From Gigaspora margarita (taxonomy: Eukaryota > Glomeromycota > Glomeromycetes > Diversisporales > Gigasporaceae), in the NCBI GenBank assembly GCA_009809945.1, contig WTPW01001146.1:127807-191806 (forward strand): 64,000 nucleotides of DNA, in the 5' to 3' direction. Below are positions 44,891 to 56,239 of this stretch, one piece after another. How positions within the stretch are numbered: position 1 is the first letter of the stretch; the number at the start of each line of letters is the position of its first letter. A program made the translations under genes and the position numbers. The notes under the pieces were generated by a model. That model made no database searches. It was not told the DNA's origin and worked only from the letters and a program-made list of their open reading frames with translations.

Positions 44891-45730
44891 ATGCAATCTT
44901 TAGGAAAAAGAATAGGGCCTTTCTTCGGCTTCTTATTCATTTTGATACTGATTTACAATTCATTTGTTTTCCTGGAATTTTTAAATCCTTTTATTCATTT
45001 TGATATCCAATCCGACAGACCGAATTATACCCGTACCCTTGGCTTTGAACATATTTACGTTATTAATCTTGATTTTCGAATAGATAGATATAAAAAAATG
45101 AAAGTTTTAGGAAATTTTCTTGATTTGGATTTCGATATTATCAAAGCTGTTAGTAAATATGATTCTGAAGCACTTAGCAGACTTAATAAGAGTGATTTAA
45201 ATTCCGGTGCTAAAGCTTGTTATTTAAGTCATTATTCAACCTACGAATTAATTGCCGAGAATGAATATGAAAATGCTTTAATTTTAGAAGATGATATAGA
45301 TATGGAACTTAATATTACCGATATCATGACTGAAGTTCATCGTTATTTACCTGATGATTGGGATATGTTATATCTTGGTCATTGTGAGGATACTCAATCT
45401 CAGTACTTTGAAACTGACTTAACTGTTCATGTACTACATAAAACTGGGGATCCGAAGTGTACACACGGTTATGCAGTTTCGGCTAAAGGAGTTAAGAAAT
45501 TGTTAGAAAAACTTGATATCGATAATCCACAAAAACATCTTGATCAGGATATACCTTCTCTTATTCAGAAAAATGAAATTATTAGCTATTCAGTTTTTCC
45601 ACATATTATCATACAGTTTAAAGGTGTGAGTGATCTATCTGATGTTTCTCCTGGTATATTAGGTGAAACTTATCCTTTAATGAACTCTACCTTACGTTTT
45701 CTTGGATACGATCCAAATATTTATTATTAA
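44891..45730 (+). CDS. glycosyltransferase family 25 protein, type II membrane
   Basis: A 279-residue single-exon frame. A hydrophobic segment at residues 11-30 after basic KR looks like a signal anchor, placing the catalytic domain in the Golgi/ER lumen. GT25 (LPS/collagen-galactosyltransferase-like) motifs: YVINLDFRIDR (56-66), GAKACYLSH (106-114), ALILEDDID (129-137, the acidic DxD-like metal site), DDWDMLYLGHC (155-165), CTHGYAVSAKG (190-200) and HLDQDIP (216-222). The length is that of a compact GT25 domain. The ATG at 44891 follows TTTTTCAGCG, so a spliced 5' leader or an upstream coding exon is possible; the anchor right after this ATG supports the start. AATAAA-like signals lie near 45795. 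Sugar donor and acceptor cannot be told from sequence. Confidence 0.9.
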   Translation: MQSLGKRIGPFFGFLFILILIYNSFVFLEFLNPFIHFDIQSDRPNYTRTLGFEHIYVINLDFRIDRYKKMKVLGNFLDLDFDIIKAVSKYDSEALSRLNKSDLNSGAKACYLSHYSTYELIAENEYENALILEDDIDMELNITDIMTEVHRYLPDDWDMLYLGHCEDTQSQYFETDLTVHVLHKTGDPKCTHGYAVSAKGVKKLLEKLDIDNPQKHLDQDIPSLIQKNEIISYSVFPHIIIQFKGVSDLSDVSPGILGETYPLMNSTLRFLGYDPNIYY

Positions 45731-46432
45731 ATAAGATACTTGTATGTTTTAAATAATTTTATTATATTTTGAATTTGAATATTCTAATGCTCTAATAATA
45801 AAAAAAATTTTTTTTTTCTTTAAAATAAAATAGATTTGGACACATAATATACGCACTTAATTCATATTACTAAAATAGAATTTATCATGCTGTTTCTCTG
45901 ACACAATCAATATGTATACTGTATTTTATAGAAAGTAGATTCTATCTCATGAACTTCGTTTACAGTTCACTCTATAAACAAGCAATATTTATCAATTATA
46001 TTTAAAGATTTGGGTAGAGTAACAGAAAAATTTTTTGTAAAGATAGCTCTGTGAAATACATTGGTTAATAATAAAGTTTATTTCATGGGTGGATCGAGGC
46101 CTAAACGTTGATTGAAAAAAAAAGTGTAATATAAAAATTACGGTGAAAAAAGTATATTTAAATATACGAATTATTTTTTATCAAGATTTTAATAACTATA
46201 TTGCTTTATAACTTATATTTAGTTAAATGTGCTATTAAGAATCATTGTAAAAGTTACCAAATTTTTTAAATTCTTTTAGTAAAAGATCTCGGTGGTTGAA
46301 AATTTGGTGACATAATAAGATATATTAACATAACCGATATTAGAAAAAAAATAACTTTACTACAATAATATGGATGTATTAACTATATAAAAATTCGTTA
46401 TAGAAAACGTTAAACTTTAGATCGGGTAAATT
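45731..46432. other. intergenic, nothing recognised
   Basis: AT-rich spacer between the GT25 gene and the nuclease-like pseudogene. I see no frame above 60 codons, no inverted repeat pair and no tandem repeat. Confidence 0.5.
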
Positions 46433-47359
46433 TTAATTTTTTTCATCCATTAAAATTATCATTAATCTCATTAATATCCTTTGATTTTNCTCATCAGAAA
46501 GAGTTCTAATAAGCGTTTTTTCGTCAACTAGAATTGCAAATATTGAATATATGTTTCAAAAAGTTCAACGTTTAAATATGGATAATTACCTGTTTGAGCG
46601 ACTGATCGTTGATCAGAATCTGGCGAATTATTTTTGAAACGTTCGTTTACTTTTCCGATCGCTTACCATATTTTACGATCTATGTCTAAAGGAATATATT
46701 TATTTCTTTTTTTATCAATGACTCGGTAACATACACTCCAAAAACGGTGATGATTCCCAGGTCATCTTTGGTTTCTTCCATAAGGGTATTTCGGTATTTT
46801 ATTGTTTGTTCCTTGACTGTATTTATATGTTTATTTTCCTGTATTGGGTTATATCCAACTCTCTTCGTTTCAACAGCTGCAAGAATTCCATAATTGTTTG
46901 CAAAAATCAAATCTCCTTTATGGTCTCCACTTTTATATTCGAAATCGTAAAGATACTCAAACCCTGGAAGTCATTTATCGTTGACTTCATTGATAACTTT
47001 ATTTTGCAATTTTACTTCTTTTTTCCCTATTTAATTTATAACTTTTTGGATATTCAATATTCTCCCATTTATCGATTTTTTCTTTATGAATGGTGCTCAG
47101 ATTCATTTTATTAATATCGAGAATATAAATGTAGAAATTGAAAGTATGTCATCAAAATTTTTCGAATTCCATTTGTAAAATTTATCGTCTTCTACTGACT
47201 TAAGATATTTCGGTAAAAAATGGTGCTTCTCATCGCTTGGTTCCTTTTCAATACGAGTAGCAATATGAGCAGCCGATTTATTCTGAATGGACCGTAAAAA
47301 TCGTTTACATCCACCTATAGTCCATATATATCAAATTGTTCTTCTATTGATATATCCAT
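46433..47359 (-). pseudogene. PD-(D/E)XK nuclease-like protein, broken
   Basis: On the minus strand, fragments in several frames read as one protein: MDISIEEQFDIYG; IGGCKRFLRSIQNKSAAHIA; HHFLPKYLKSVEDDKFYKWN; KIDKWENIEYPKSYKLN; GFEYLYDFEYKSGDHKGDLI; FANNYGILAAVETKRV (46910-46845); and a C-terminal VDEKTLIRTL exon preceded by a likely intron (GTAATTATCC...TTCTAG, about 46600-46530). GD-(x)n-VETK matches the D...ExK core of PD-(D/E)XK nucleases. At least three frameshifts and stops (TGA before LPGFEY, TAG near 46690, TAA near 46680) show it is dead. The nuclease assignment is from the motif only. Confidence 0.55.
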
Positions 47360-47395
47360 CTTCAAAGTACAAAAAATTTCCTACGTGCTACGTAC

Positions 47396-48256
47396 GTACA
47401 TACAGTACGTAGTACTGGGGTTCTACGTCAACTATGTAAATCAAATCTATATCAAGTCCACTTAACATTTTATTATTAGAAGATTTTTTGATGATCTCAC
47501 CGATTCAAAAGTATATCANATAAATTAAATATAAAAATTGCCCAAACTTCATTTAGATACGCAGATCGAATTTCTTTCTTTTTCAAAGTTTTTTAAAAAC
47601 CAATTGTTTCTTACACAATATATTTACAAAGTTACGAAGCGTTTTTTTTATATAATGTTATAAAATATTGGTTCCAAGTCCATTAGTTCTATTTTTTAGC
47701 GTTAAACGCCGTTAAACGACGTTAAATTTTAAATTTAAACTGAAATATAAGTTTTTTTTTTTTATTTAATTATAAAAAATGGCTTCGTAACTTTTTTTAT
47801 AGAGGTTTAATCTTAATTTTTACAAAATATTACTTCGAATTATGGTAAAGTTAGAGCTGGGCATCTATTTTTGATATATACATAGCAATGGGTATAACAT
47901 AAAAGCGTCGATCTCAACTGAAGAACTGTAACAAAATTCGACTAGAAAAGCAAAAAGGAAAGCAACACGACAAGATGATTAATAAAATAATTCAAGCACA
48001 ACCGCGATTATTTGGGCCAAATATTTCGTCAACTCTTTTTAATCACATACTTCGCTAATAAATTCGCTCTATTATACAGTTTATAATTGACAATGTTATA
48101 AATATTGCTATAATAAAAATTATATAACTAATCTATTATCGTTATATATTAAAAATTTGATTAGTAAAAAATCTTCAATAATAAAATTTATAATAGGACC
48201 TGATATAGGTTTGATTTACATAGCTGACGTAGAACCCCAACGTAGTACGTATGTAC
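47396..48256. mobile_element. TIR element, ~860 bp
   Basis: The left end GTACATACAGTACGTAGTAC then GGGGTTCTACGTCAACTATG; the right end complements to GTACATACGTACTACG then GGGGTTCTACGTCAGCTATG. Inverted similarity extends ~75 bp (GTAAATCAAATCTATATCA). Exact borders are uncertain because the ends are themselves palindromic (TACGTACGTA). No open frame of note; a GTTAAACG triplet repeat is at 47700-47725. Confidence 0.7.
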
Positions 48257-48665
48257 AATCTAAATATATAAGAATGATACTTAAAAAAAGTGGAGTAACG
48301 TCAAACAAGATGGTCCAACCTTATTCATTATTTTCTAAAAATAAAAAAATAAATACAAACAAAAAAAAAAATCCCACATATCATAGATATCGTAGGATTC
48401 TGGTTCTAATCTTTACTACCTGATTTTCCAAGAAGCAAAAAAAAGAAAAATAAAAAACACGAACGATCTAGAATATCAAACAAATCTAATCTAAATTGGA
48501 TTAAATCAACGTTAAAAAAATGGTTTGTTGATAATGTGTTTTTTTTTTTTAAAAAAAAAAAATAATAATAATTAGCTATTAACTTTTTTAGTACATAAAC
48601 GCGTAATCTGTGTTGTTGTTCACGCGGCGTTACATCTGGAAATTGTAACAACTACATTTTTGGTA

Positions 48666-49122
48666 CATATGGGCCGATTTTTGGAATTTATAAGTAGAGT
48701 GTATTTTTTTAAAACTTTAAAGCTAAATAACGTCTGATCTACTGGTTCGTTTTAAATGATTTTACTACCAAAATGTTCGTCTCTTTGAGACGATTCCAAC
48801 GAGCCCAAAATCATTAAAATCCAATCACAGGATCGTGAGATAATGCGCTGTCAAATAGTGACGCACCTAGAGGGTGGGGTTGATTGGTTAGACCTATGTC
48901 TAACCAATCAACCCACCCTCTAGGTGCGTCACTATTTGACAGCGCATTATCTCACGATCCTGTGATTGGATTTTAATGATTTTGGGCTCGTTGGAATCGT
49001 CTCAAAGAGACGAACATTTTGGTAGTAAAATCATTTAAAACGAACCAGTAGATCAGACGTTATTTAGCTTTAAAGTTTTAAAAAAATACACTCTACTTAT
49101 AAATTCCAAAAATCGGCCCATA
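48666..49122. mobile_element. near-perfect foldback, 226-bp arms, 4-bp spacer
   Basis: From CATATGGGCCGATTTTTGGA the sequence runs to GATTGGTTAGAC, then CTAT, then the full reverse complement. The only difference I find is one G in a GGGG/GGG run. Outer arm words (TGATCTACTGGTTCGTTTTA, TTACTACCAAAATGTTCGTC, GAGCCCAAAATCATTAAAAT, CCAATCACAGGATCGTGAGA) are shared with 32150-33190; the inner ~60 bp are unique. Flanks ATTTTTGGT and ATTTTTATT may be a 9-bp duplication. Confidence 0.9.
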
Positions 49123-49191
49123 TGATTTTTATTAAAAAGTATCAAAAAACGTAACTTTGGTCATCAAAGAGCGTAAAAGTATGAGTCCTCC

Positions 49192-49283
49192 GCTTCGCTC
49201 TGGACAATTATCCGGCAAAAAAGTGTGGACCATGAAAGATTTATTAAATAAAGTAGCAGCAAAGATTGGATATTGCAATATGG
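49192..49283 (+). pseudogene. possible exon fragment cut by a MITE
   Basis: ATG at 49192 gives MSPPLRSGQLSGKKVWTMKD and LLNKVAAKIGYCNM, a protein-like composition, up to the CAATATGG target duplication of the MITE at 49284. After the MITE the frame soon ends. A second protein-like stretch (INPQIQNYYTRVVPYIASEI) follows at about 49530-49630. No family recognised; chance is possible. Confidence 0.3.
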
Positions 49284-49424
49284 CAGGGATGGTAAATGAC
49301 CTTCAAATGACCTTCAAATGACCTCAAATGACCTCAAATGGCCCCAATTTTATTATGAATTTTAGTCCGAAATGACCTAGGTCATTTGAAAAAAGTCAAA
49401 TGACCTCCAATTTTACCATCCCTG
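49284..49424. mobile_element. hAT-like MITE (CAGGGATGG family), 141 bp
   Basis: Ends CAGGGATGGTAAATGACC and inverted CAGGGATGGTAAAATTGG with perfect 8-bp duplications CAATATGG (49276-49283, 49425-49432). Four CAAATGACC words. Shortest member of the family of 42839-43661 and 57667-58277. Confidence 0.9.
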
Positions 49425-49432
49425 CAATATGG

Positions 49433-50793
49433 TGATTTAATATAGAGAATGTTTATTGGAAGTTGCAAAAAATTTTTTATTGATCATGCATTCATAGTGA
49501 TTTAGGACTATGCAAGCCGGCTAATGAATCCACAAATTCAAAATTATTATACGCGCGTTGTACCATATATTGCATCCGAAATATTTAATGGACTTTTACA
49601 AAAGAGCATTCGCATTTTTACGGAAAATCACAGGCAATAACATTTGTGTGATTGGCTAATTGATGTAGATCCAAAGTGATGATTGACCAATCAAATCAAT
49701 TAAAAATTCTTTCGATACGCGAAATTACGCGAAAAAATGAGCAATTTTAATACTATAGTAATTTTATTATTTTTTTAACCATTAGATTTTACTGAAAACA
49801 CGTTACATCCAACATGTTAGCCTATACTACTGTAATTAAATCACACCATCGTATTTATTATACTACATATTAGAGGTAGTTTGATATCTGATATAGAATA
49901 CTTATATGTGTCGTAGTTCGGGTAAAATAAATCGTGTTAAAGTATTTATAATGCGTAGCCTGTTTAATAAATATATAAAATTTTATATTAGCATAACACT
50001 CACGGTTTAACAATTTATAAATCTATTGTTTGGCTTCATAATTTGAACGTAGTAGAAATTCAATAAACTCTGCAATTACCAAACGCCCTACCTTTGTTCT
50101 TATGAAAACTTTCTGGGGAAAGTGATTGAAAACGATTAGAAAAGATTTTCTGCTAGGAAACACTCAAAACGAAGAACTTTTACTTATAAATGGGGGTACC
50201 TTAAGTTTAACTTTTTATGGTTAAGCGGATGGTAAAATTGCTGGTTTTTAGACTACAATCATATATCAAAATTTCAATTACCCATATAAATAGTTTATGT
50301 AACAATTATTTCAGAATCTATCGGATGCGAGTTTCTCCTATGCTTACAAAAAGCTACTTGATATTTATACCCTTGGTATTAGTGATACGGGCTGACCTCG
50401 GTCCATCAGCCGGGCGGGCCGGCCCTTGACTCATATCCCTGCAGGTCAACTCGGTCGGGATATAGTTAAATTTTTTTTCATCTGATAGAATGTCATTGTA
50501 TAACTTATAATTATTAGTTAAAATCATGCGTAGAACATTCTCAAGTTAGTGCTTGCAGTCGATAATCAACGACTTTTCTAGTCGATATTTATAAATTCAA
50601 CTAGCCAATTAGGAGTTCTGATTGCATGTTCTTTTCGCTGAGTAAAGCAATGATTATCGATTATAAGTTAGTAAACCACCGTAATACATTATCACTTTTA
50701 TTTCCTGATAGATCACTGGCCATAAGAGGACCCATCGGACCCTCTTTAGCCGCTTCACCACTTCTTATTCGCAGATATAGTAGATCCTCAATA
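49433..50793. other. intergenic, no gene recognised
   Basis: Mixed-composition DNA. A GC-rich patch (GGGCGGGCCGGCCC, about 50410) stands out and may be a fragment of another element. Short frames here (for example 50217-50429) have no protein-like features. Confidence 0.45.
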
Positions 50794-51044
50794 TGGGGGT
50801 GAGTCAATAGAAATCAAGCAAATTTTTTATAATAAAATTTTTTTGAAACTTTGAACAGAAATAACTTGACAAAAATTTAATCAAATTTGATAAAAATTTT
50901 TTTAAATTAATTTTATAAACCTGTAGAATTAATTTAAAAAAAAAATTATTAAATTTGATCAAGTTTTTGTTAAATTATCTTGATTTAAACTTTTAAAAAA
51001 AAGTACTAAAAAAAATTTGCTTGATTTCTATTGACCCACCCCCA
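50794..51044. mobile_element. TA-flanked MITE (CAATAGAAATCAAGC family)
   Basis: Ends TGGGGGTGAGTCAATAGAAA and inverted TGGGGGTGGGTCAATAGAAA, bordered by TA (50792-50793, 51045-51046). The interior is almost wholly the hairpin module (AAATTTGATAAAAATTTTTT...GTAGAATTAATTT). Sister copy 59018-59266 has a different outer word (GGGCTGCCG). Confidence 0.85.
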
Positions 51045-51189
51045 TATATATGCATCACATACACTCTTCCTACTACCGGTATTTGTAATTTATGTAACAT
51101 TCATCGACTAACTAAAGTCGATCATTATCTCAAGCATCTCCATAGTGTAATTTTTTAGTAATCGAAATATTGCACATAGTGTTTGATCC

Positions 51190-51635
51190 TATTCTTTAAG
51201 GGCCATCCGGATTAAATTCGGATCCTGCTTTGTGTGTCCGGATGATAATCCGAATCTGGATAAATCCGAATTCAATTAATGAACACAAAGTGGCATCACT
51301 TTACTCAAATTTGGCCACAAATGCTAATATGAAACTGTTTTTATTTGAAATATACAAACTTTGAATGGTTTATTTCAAATATCTAACAAAATGAAATACC
51401 AATTTCGAATTAATAAATTAACAAGAAACGTGTCAGACAAATGCAGTGAGCTATGCGAAATATAATTAATTTTTGTGTATCAAAAGATTAAGATCGAATT
51501 TAGTGTAGGAAGTTCTATAGCAATTTAATGTAAGTTTTTTTTTTTTAGTTATTGCTTGTGATTTGACCCGGGTGGGTATCACCCGGATATCCGATAATTA
51601 TTCGGATAAACGCTATCCGGATTGGAACTCTAGAT
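51190..51635. mobile_element. ATCCGGATT element, copy 2 (uninterrupted)
   Basis: Same sequence order as 42183-42838 but without the TA MITE. The left end CCATCCGGATTAAATTCGGA and right end complementing to CCAATCCGGATAGCGTTTAT suggest TIRs built of ATCCGGAT words. A more degraded relative with ATCCGAATAA words is at about 58430-58535. Confidence 0.7.
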
Positions 51636-53166
51636 TGGTTAATCAGGAAAAATCATTTAAAATTCTGTCTTATTAGAATTTTATATGATACCACATATAG
51701 ATTTAATTTTCATAGTGTATCGAACACCCTAATACAGTATGGTTTTGAGTTAGATCGTATTGGAATTAACAGTTGTGGTTTCTATCACAATTATTGGTAA
51801 AATTTTGTTACAAAACTTACCGATTATTGTGGATGGATGATCAGAATTGTATAGTATTTTATAGTTATTGTATGGGTTTGTTAGTGAATAACCCGATTAC
51901 ACACGGGTTCATATTCCGCTGCGAAGGCACGGGATTTAAATATGAACACATGTGTTATTAATTATCTTATTGCAATAAGGGAAATTACAAGTATGGTACC
52001 GATATGGTATCGATTAGTATTTTCGCAAATCAATATGATATAAGTATAATACACCCAGAATTTTTAACTGATCCAGTGTTATATCTGATATATATTAGCG
52101 TTAGCTGATTATATAGTATCGTGATTAAACAATTGTGAATTGTGATGACATTCTTGATCATAACTTGCTCATCGCTATATTAGTCTTAACATGGTTGTAT
52201 CACTAATCAAAAGGCGCGTTAAAGAATAATAACTTGATTCTTTACTTTATTTGCTATATTAGTTTTAGCACATTTTGGATATAACCATGGTTTTATTGTT
52301 TGATAGATCAACATAAAACTACGAACTACAAGAATTGGTGAGAAAATTAGTGATTATCAGATCATCTGGGCGTCAAAAATTCCAACCAAAAATTTACGAA
52401 AAATGGAAAAAATTAGAAACCAATCATCTAAATCTTTGGTGGAATAGAATTTTTCTTATTAATATTTGCTAATATATTCGCTATTTTTTATTGATCTTAT
52501 GCTTAACAATTGTTCTTGTTCTTCTTGCACTTGCACTTATTCTTGCACTTGTTCTTGAATATGAGACCATTATACAAAACGCTTTTAAATTTGTTAAACA
52601 TTTGATTGACTTTTTTTAACTATTTTTCGCCAAAATAGATTGTAAATATTAGGTAATCAAACAACAGAAGCAAATTTGGCAAATTCACGTTTCACGATTT
52701 TAAGAAGAGTTGTTTAACAGTTAAGTTAAAGCTGATTTGAAATTAGTGGGACACGTGATGAATTTTATGGAGCATCTGCAAATTTCAATAATTATTATTT
52801 TTTCGATAATATAATTTTATATTATCGAAAAACTACGCTGTTACCGAAATAATCGAAATTTGGATGATGATTTCATCATGTGTCCCACTAATTTTCAAAT
52901 CAGAATTTGCAGATCATGATGAAATCTGATTATTATGAAATTTAGAGGTCTCAATTTAAAAATATAAGCCCTACCAAAATTCACCTACCGGTATATTCTT
53001 TTCCTAATAATTATAACACTAAATCCTAACTTAACTATAAAAAAAAAAAAACCAACAAAAAAAGCCCCAAAACATTTTAAAAATCGGATGTAAAATAAGT
53101 TCAAATTTCATTATGATCTGGTTTCATCATAATCTGTCACAATGATTAACCAGAATGGAAACATTA
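51636..53166. other. intergenic; one hairpin, no gene
   Basis: Holds a short TTCTTGCACTTG microsatellite (about 52510-52560) and an inverted repeat TTGAAATTAGTGGGACACGT ... ACATGTGTCCCACTAATTTT-like between about 52735 and 52905, probably a MITE. Frames at 51773-51961 and elsewhere do not look like protein. Confidence 0.5.
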
Positions 53167-53389
53167 GGCGAGACCAACTGGATTCAGTGTTTTACATTAC
53201 CCCCCTCTCCCCTCCGGAAGGGTGGTTCACATAGCTGAGTAAAATTTTAAAACCATTTTTCCGAATTGTTTCGTGACTGTATAGAAATATCCCGTAACCC
53301 CCTATGTATATTTATCTACTATTAGGGAAAGGGAGCGCTGAGGAGGAGAGGGAGGGTAATGTAAAACACTGAATCCAGTTGGTCTCGCC
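53167..53389. mobile_element. PIF/Harbinger-like MITE, TTA target site
   Basis: ~48-bp near-perfect inverted ends GGCGAGACCAACTGGATTCA continuing GTGTTTTACATTACC, each bordered by TTA (53164-53166, 53390-53392). TTA duplication is typical of PIF/Harbinger. 223 bp, non-coding. Confidence 0.85.
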
Positions 53390-53799
53390 TTAACGAAATA
53401 CATATATCAACATTAAACCGAATCAATTAAAAACCGATTATCTATCTAACGCGAAAAAAAAATACAAATATGAATTTTATAAACATCCAGAAGCTATATA
53501 TACGCGTCTCTTATTAACTAATATAATCAATATTCCATTTTATGCAAACGAACTTCTTTAATATAGCTAAATTAAAATATAGCTATATTAATATATATAT
53601 ATATATTTTTGATAAATAATAATTTTAGATTCATTTTTGCCACAGAAATGAAAATTTTTATTATAACTCTTAAATTATATAAACGATGGATTCTTTTAAT
53701 TTTATAGGATCGATTGAAATGGTGACAAATCACTTTCCGAGAATTAATTCTCCATACTGATACCAACATTATATATTATGAGTCAATTCTTGACGTGAA

Positions 53800-54800
53800 G
53801 GTGTAAAGAGTTGGTAGCATAACATTTAATAAATTTTTTAAAATTTTTTTGAAAATAACAGGTAGCATAGATGTTATTTAAATATGTGTCGAGTAATCTT
53901 CGTTCAAAGTTTCAGTATCTGTAATAGAAATGTTGCGACTAAATTTTTCTTTAACTTTCAATCAATATTTCTCAACAATTCTCTATCCAAATTCGATGAA
54001 TTTTTTTATTTCAATTTTACAAACTTATAGAATTAAATTAAAAAAAATTTCATAGAAGTTGGATAAATGGTTGTTGAGAAATCATTATTATTTAAAGTTT
54101 TTTTAAAAAAATATATTGCAATAAATTTTTTTTATTTAAAGTTTAAATAATAATTTCTCAACAATTATTTATAAATTCGATGAAATTTTTTTTATTTTAA
54201 TTCTATAAATTTGTAGAATTAGAATAAAAAAAATTTCATCAAATTTGGATAGATAATTGTTGAGAAATATTGATTGAAAGTTAAAAAAAAAATTTAGCTG
54301 CAGCATTCTTTTACACATATTAAACCTTTGAACGAAGATTATTCGACACATATTTGATCAAATTCGGTGAAAACTTTTTACTTTTGTTTTGATTCTATGT
54401 GATTATAGAATCAAAATAAAAAAAATTTTGATCTAATTTTGATCAAATATGTGTCGAATAATCTTAGTTCAAAATTTAGACAATTTTTTTTAATTTTCAT
54501 TCAATATTTCTCAACAATTATCGATCCAAATTCAATAAAAAAATTTTATTTTTAATTCTACAATCTTATAGAATTAAATAAAAAAAAAATCATAGAATTT
54601 GGTTTAGTTGATATCAAGAAATTTTCAATTAATTTAAAAAAACCATAATCTCAAGATTTTCATTTTAAACTTTAAATGATATTTTCTCGATAACTACTAG
54701 GTCAAACCCAATGAAACTTTTTTTTTATTTCAATTTTACAAGTCTATAAAAATTAAAATAAAAATTTTTATTACGTTTAATTACTTAGTTGTCGAGAAAC
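53800..54800. repeat. series of hairpin modules
   Basis: Five consecutive fold-backs at about 53960-54085, 54140-54280, 54355-54455, 54505-54610 and 54690-54800, each of the form TTTCTCAACAATT...AAATTCGATGAAATTTTTTT...AATTCTATAAATTTGTAGAA and complement. TGTGTCGAATAATCTT-GTTCAAA links flank several. They form a ladder of nested or tandem palindromes; no gene. Confidence 0.75.
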
Positions 54801-56239
54801 CAAAGTTTAAAAATGATCGTCACATGTTTACATAGTACAGCCAAGGATCAGAAATAGTGATACAACCAAAAAAGGAGATTTAACAATAAATTCTTATGAT
54901 CAAACCTTACATAATAATTGTCTTACGTAACAGCGTGTCGAATCATGAAACATGAAACACCTGTGAGTGATCCACAAGACACTCTGTGACAATGAACAAC
55001 TACTTGGCGGAAGGACTGAATTTTTTGCCCTAAAGTTGTTGGGCATTTGTAGGCACGGGCACAAAGTTTTAGGCACATGGGCGTCTTGTATTATAAGCAT
55101 AAAGGCCTGGTCAAAATTACTAAACATTAGTGCCTGGAACTTTACATACGTACCTACAAAATGCGTGCACTTGTGCATAGCAACCTCGTAGACACTAGTG
55201 GCAACAGAAAATTATGATTGATACAAATAGACGAAAATTGTGAATCACGATTTGCATTTTTAATGTTAGACTCATACTCAACATTTGCATCTAGTACCGC
55301 GCTCGTTATAATGTGTAACAAACGAAATGTGTCATACTGTAGCGTGGGCTGTGCTTATTATTATTATTGTTATAAAGAAATTTGAGAAATAATAATAACG
55401 TAATAATTTCAAATAAGTTATTTTTAAAATCTTAAATATAAAGTGCTTTGTTTAAAATAATGCGATCTGAAACATTAAAACACGCAGAACGGTAACATTT
55501 AAATGAGGAAAAGCTTCAAAACTCAAACGACATTTATTATATCCAAATCATAAACGTCACCTGATTTAAATCAATAAACCTCATTTTTTCTGCCATCCCA
55601 AACAGTATAATACGATAAAAGTGATACATTGTTTTCTTATGCTAGAGTCACGCCATTTTTAATGTAGCAGTGACATGTATCTTGGTGGAATTTCTTTATA
55701 AAATTGATAAAGTGGGGTGACAATGGAACATGAGGATTTTCATTTTTGTCAATAAAAGTATATAAAAGTTATGTGTGTAAAAATTCGGGTTATAAAAAGC
55801 ACCAATACGAAACATTTATTTATTATTAAAGTCTCAAAATTTGTTTATTTCACAATTTCTTAAAAGCGAGAATAACCGCTGATTTATTTACATAATGACG
55901 GAGCATTTTGTCCGGTTTACATTATCATAATGCACGCGCACGTACTTTCATTAAGAATATGCGTAACATTGTAAATCTTTGGTTATTTCGATCGAATATA
56001 TATATATATCAACTTTGAAGAGTGAACCACGACGGAATTAATCAATTAACTCTTCATTTTTTTTTTTAAAAAAAAAAAAAAAGAAAGAGAACGACAATTC
56101 ATATTTCCCAACCATTTTGATATATATTTTCTTCGCTTTTACTGCGTAAAGAAAATTTCTCAACGATAAACTTGAGTAGCTTAGCTTTATTAGTGTTGAT
56201 TTAAAAGTTTTTAAAATCATAATCTACAACAAAATAAGA
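54800..56239. other. intergenic region upstream of the BI-1 gene, no gene recognised
   Basis: Contains overlapping frames on both strands at 54900-55191 (74 and 92 codons) in higher-complexity DNA; neither resembles a family I know, so I leave them uncalled. A T11/A14 self-complementary run is at 56057-56081. The BI-1 promoter should lie in the last few hundred bases, but I see no convincing TATA element. Confidence 0.45.

Noticed and set aside
54900..55191. Overlapping 74- and 92-codon frames on both strands
   Set aside because: Higher-complexity DNA, but neither translation shows a signal peptide, domain or splice context; left as unexplained.
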